This document shows, in pieces, positions 62,991 through 64,000 of a DNA stretch of 64,000 bases (position 1 is its first letter; each line of letters opens with the position of its first letter). The notes beneath the pieces were generated by a model that saw only the letters and a program-made list of their open reading frames with translations, did not search any database and was not told where the DNA came from. A program made the position numbers and the translations under genes. The stretch is from Anabaena subtropica FACHB-260 (GTDB lineage: Bacteria > Cyanobacteriota > Cyanobacteriia > Cyanobacteriales > Nostocaceae), in NCBI RefSeq assembly GCF_014697105.1, contig NZ_JACJRF010000008.1, positions 95,325-159,324 of the forward strand, read 5' to 3'.

Positions 62991-63611
62991 ATGACGTATT
63001 CTACTGAAACCCTTACCCAGTCAGATATTTGGGCAGCTAGTGCCGATGTCACCACCCTGCGCCAAAAACTACTGGATTTATTTTGTCAACTCGCTTATCA
63101 GGAGGGTGATTTTGTCCTCTCTTCTGGACAACCGAGTTCTTACTATATAAATGGCAAACAGGTGACCCTGCACCCCCAAGGCGCTTTGGCAATTGGTCGC
63201 ATTCTTTTATCTCTGATACCATCAGATACCCAAGCGGTAGCTGGTTTAACATTAGGGGCTGATCCAATTGTGACAGCAGTGAGTGTGGTTTCTGCGTATG
63301 AAAATTGCCCGATACCAGCTTTGATTATTCGCAAAGAAGCTAAAGGTCATGGAACTAAAGCGTATATTGAAGGCCCCAATTTACCAGAAGGTGCAAAAGT
63401 AGTAGTTTTGGAAGACGTGGTTACTACTGGACAATCTGCGATGAAAGCGGTTGATAGACTCAGGGCGGCTGGTTATGTCGTCAATGAAGTAATTTCCCTA
63501 ATAGATAGACAACAAGGGGGGGCTGAGTTTTACCAATCTGTCGGTTTGAAGTTTGAAGCGGTATTTACGATTGAGAATCTTCAGGAAAGATATCAAGAAT
63601 TGGGTAGTTAA
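62991..63611 (+). CDS. pyrE: Orotate phosphoribosyltransferase PyrE
   Basis: Makes OMP from orotate and PRPP in pyrimidine synthesis. 206 residues. N-terminal part FVLSSGQPSSYYINGKQVTL binds orotate/PRPP; the PRPP loop is VVVLEDVVTTGQSAMKAVDR; IRKEAKGHGTKAYIEG is the flexible loop. The first ~20 residues are a cyanobacterial extension. It stands alone. Confidence 0.95.
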   Translation: MTYSTETLTQSDIWAASADVTTLRQKLLDLFCQLAYQEGDFVLSSGQPSSYYINGKQVTLHPQGALAIGRILLSLIPSDTQAVAGLTLGADPIVTAVSVVSAYENCPIPALIIRKEAKGHGTKAYIEGPNLPEGAKVVVLEDVVTTGQSAMKAVDRLRAAGYVVNEVISLIDRQQGGAEFYQSVGLKFEAVFTIENLQERYQELGS

Positions 63612-63630
63612 CGACAATACCTTTGCCAAA

Positions 63631-64000
63631 TTACGAGGGTTCAACGCCCGTAGAAACGGGATGAATACGTCCTAAAGAAGTAAGCTTGGCAAAAATCTGG
63701 TTTAATAAAATAGGCTCAGGAATTTCTGGAAGCATTTTTAAGATTTCATGGACATATCGAAAACCACGATAATGAGCCTTAAGGTCAATAATGCCAGATT
63801 CAGGATTAAGGATGCGGAAATCAGCGAGAAGATGATGAGATAAATTAACCATAAAGAATGCTAGATTAGCAGCATTAGTCACCGCAGTTTGACCGAGGTT
63901 CATAAAGTCTTCCAATCCCCAAAATTGCTTGGCATCACGGAAGCTAAACTCGATTTGAAAGCGTAGTTTGTAGTAGTCAATTATTTTCTCAGATGACAAT
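63631..64000 (-). mobile_element. IS4-type transposase, C-terminal part, cut by the window edge
   Basis: The C-terminal ~122 residues of a DDE transposase. The IS4 signature Y(2)R(3)E(6)K is exact in YKLRFQIEFSFRDAK, so the catalytic Glu is present. NLAFFMVNLSHHLLAD follows, then a basic C-terminus. The frame runs off the window end, so I cannot see the first catalytic Asp residues or the left inverted repeat. It lies 20 bp after pyrE. Confidence 0.85.

Overview
The window looks like the chromosome of a filamentous, heterocyst-forming cyanobacterium of the Nostoc/Anabaena type. The evidence is the very frequent HIP1 octamer GCGATCGC, many short tandem heptamer-like repeats of the TTGACTA/AGTCAAT kind between genes, sulfolipid (SqdB/SqdX), phylloquinone (MenG) and Rubisco assembly (Raf1) genes, two plastid-type ycf genes, and a GAF-GAF-PAS adenylate cyclase that matches what I know of Anabaena CyaB1. 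The gene order fabZ-lpxC-omp85-purC-cyclase also fits my memory of Anabaena sp. PCC 7120, but I could not compare genomes.

Layout. 0-5.2 kb (minus strand): outer-membrane biogenesis (FabZ, LpxC, Omp85/BamA) and PurC. 5.9-11.4 kb: a small conserved protein, the adenylate cyclase, then SqdX and SqdB for sulfoquinovosyl lipid. 11.7-14.2 kb (plus): a ribbon-helix-helix protein, a Ycf46-type AAA ATPase and a Ycf35/DUF1257 protein, ending in a clear terminator. 14.2-27.9 kb: mixed housekeeping genes, including LipB, a long ribosome-hibernation factor, PrxQ, a NagX-like membrane protein, Obg, a TerB/Mo-nitrogenase-C-like protein, two intact Uma2 nucleases plus one Uma2 remnant, FbaB aldolase, an Fe-S aldo/keto reductase, a bifunctional nuclease and riboflavin synthase. 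27.9-40.1 kb: an M23 peptidase, BirA, PgeF, a BASS transporter, a DUF445 protein, MenG, a response regulator with GAF domain, Raf1 and a UvrD/PcrA-type helicase.

40.8-45.8 kb is a small-gene island about RNA and translation. Two paralogous RRM proteins lie in inverted orientation at its two ends, and S21, a second IF-3, a thioredoxin, a PII-like protein and several orphan proteins lie between them. The two RRM genes share a leader of about 110 nt in which the ribosome-binding site can pair into a 9-10 bp hairpin. This is a strong candidate for RNA-level control.

46.3-54.5 kb: a DUF3352 protein, a methyltransferase overlapping a PrsW-like protease, a glyoxalase-fold protein, a deoxyhypusine-synthase homologue, RdgB and phosphoglucomutase. 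54.9-57.5 kb holds the most unusual locus: a ParM-family actin and a ParR-like adaptor (ribbon-helix-helix, coiled coil, acidic tail) encoded on a chromosome with no plasmid genes and no visible centromere repeats, next to a DedA membrane protein. It looks like a plasmid-segregation module recruited to another job, probably cytoskeletal. 57.6-64 kb: an oxidoreductase, QueC, a CorC/HlyC-type membrane protein, a CAU tRNA probably decoding Ile, PyrE, and the edge of an IS4-type transposase.

Several intergenic stretches hold decayed coding sequence (Uma2, a kinase/AAA-like chimera, an unidentified C-terminus), and short dispersed repeats have entered at least two coding regions in frame (omp85 and the helicase).
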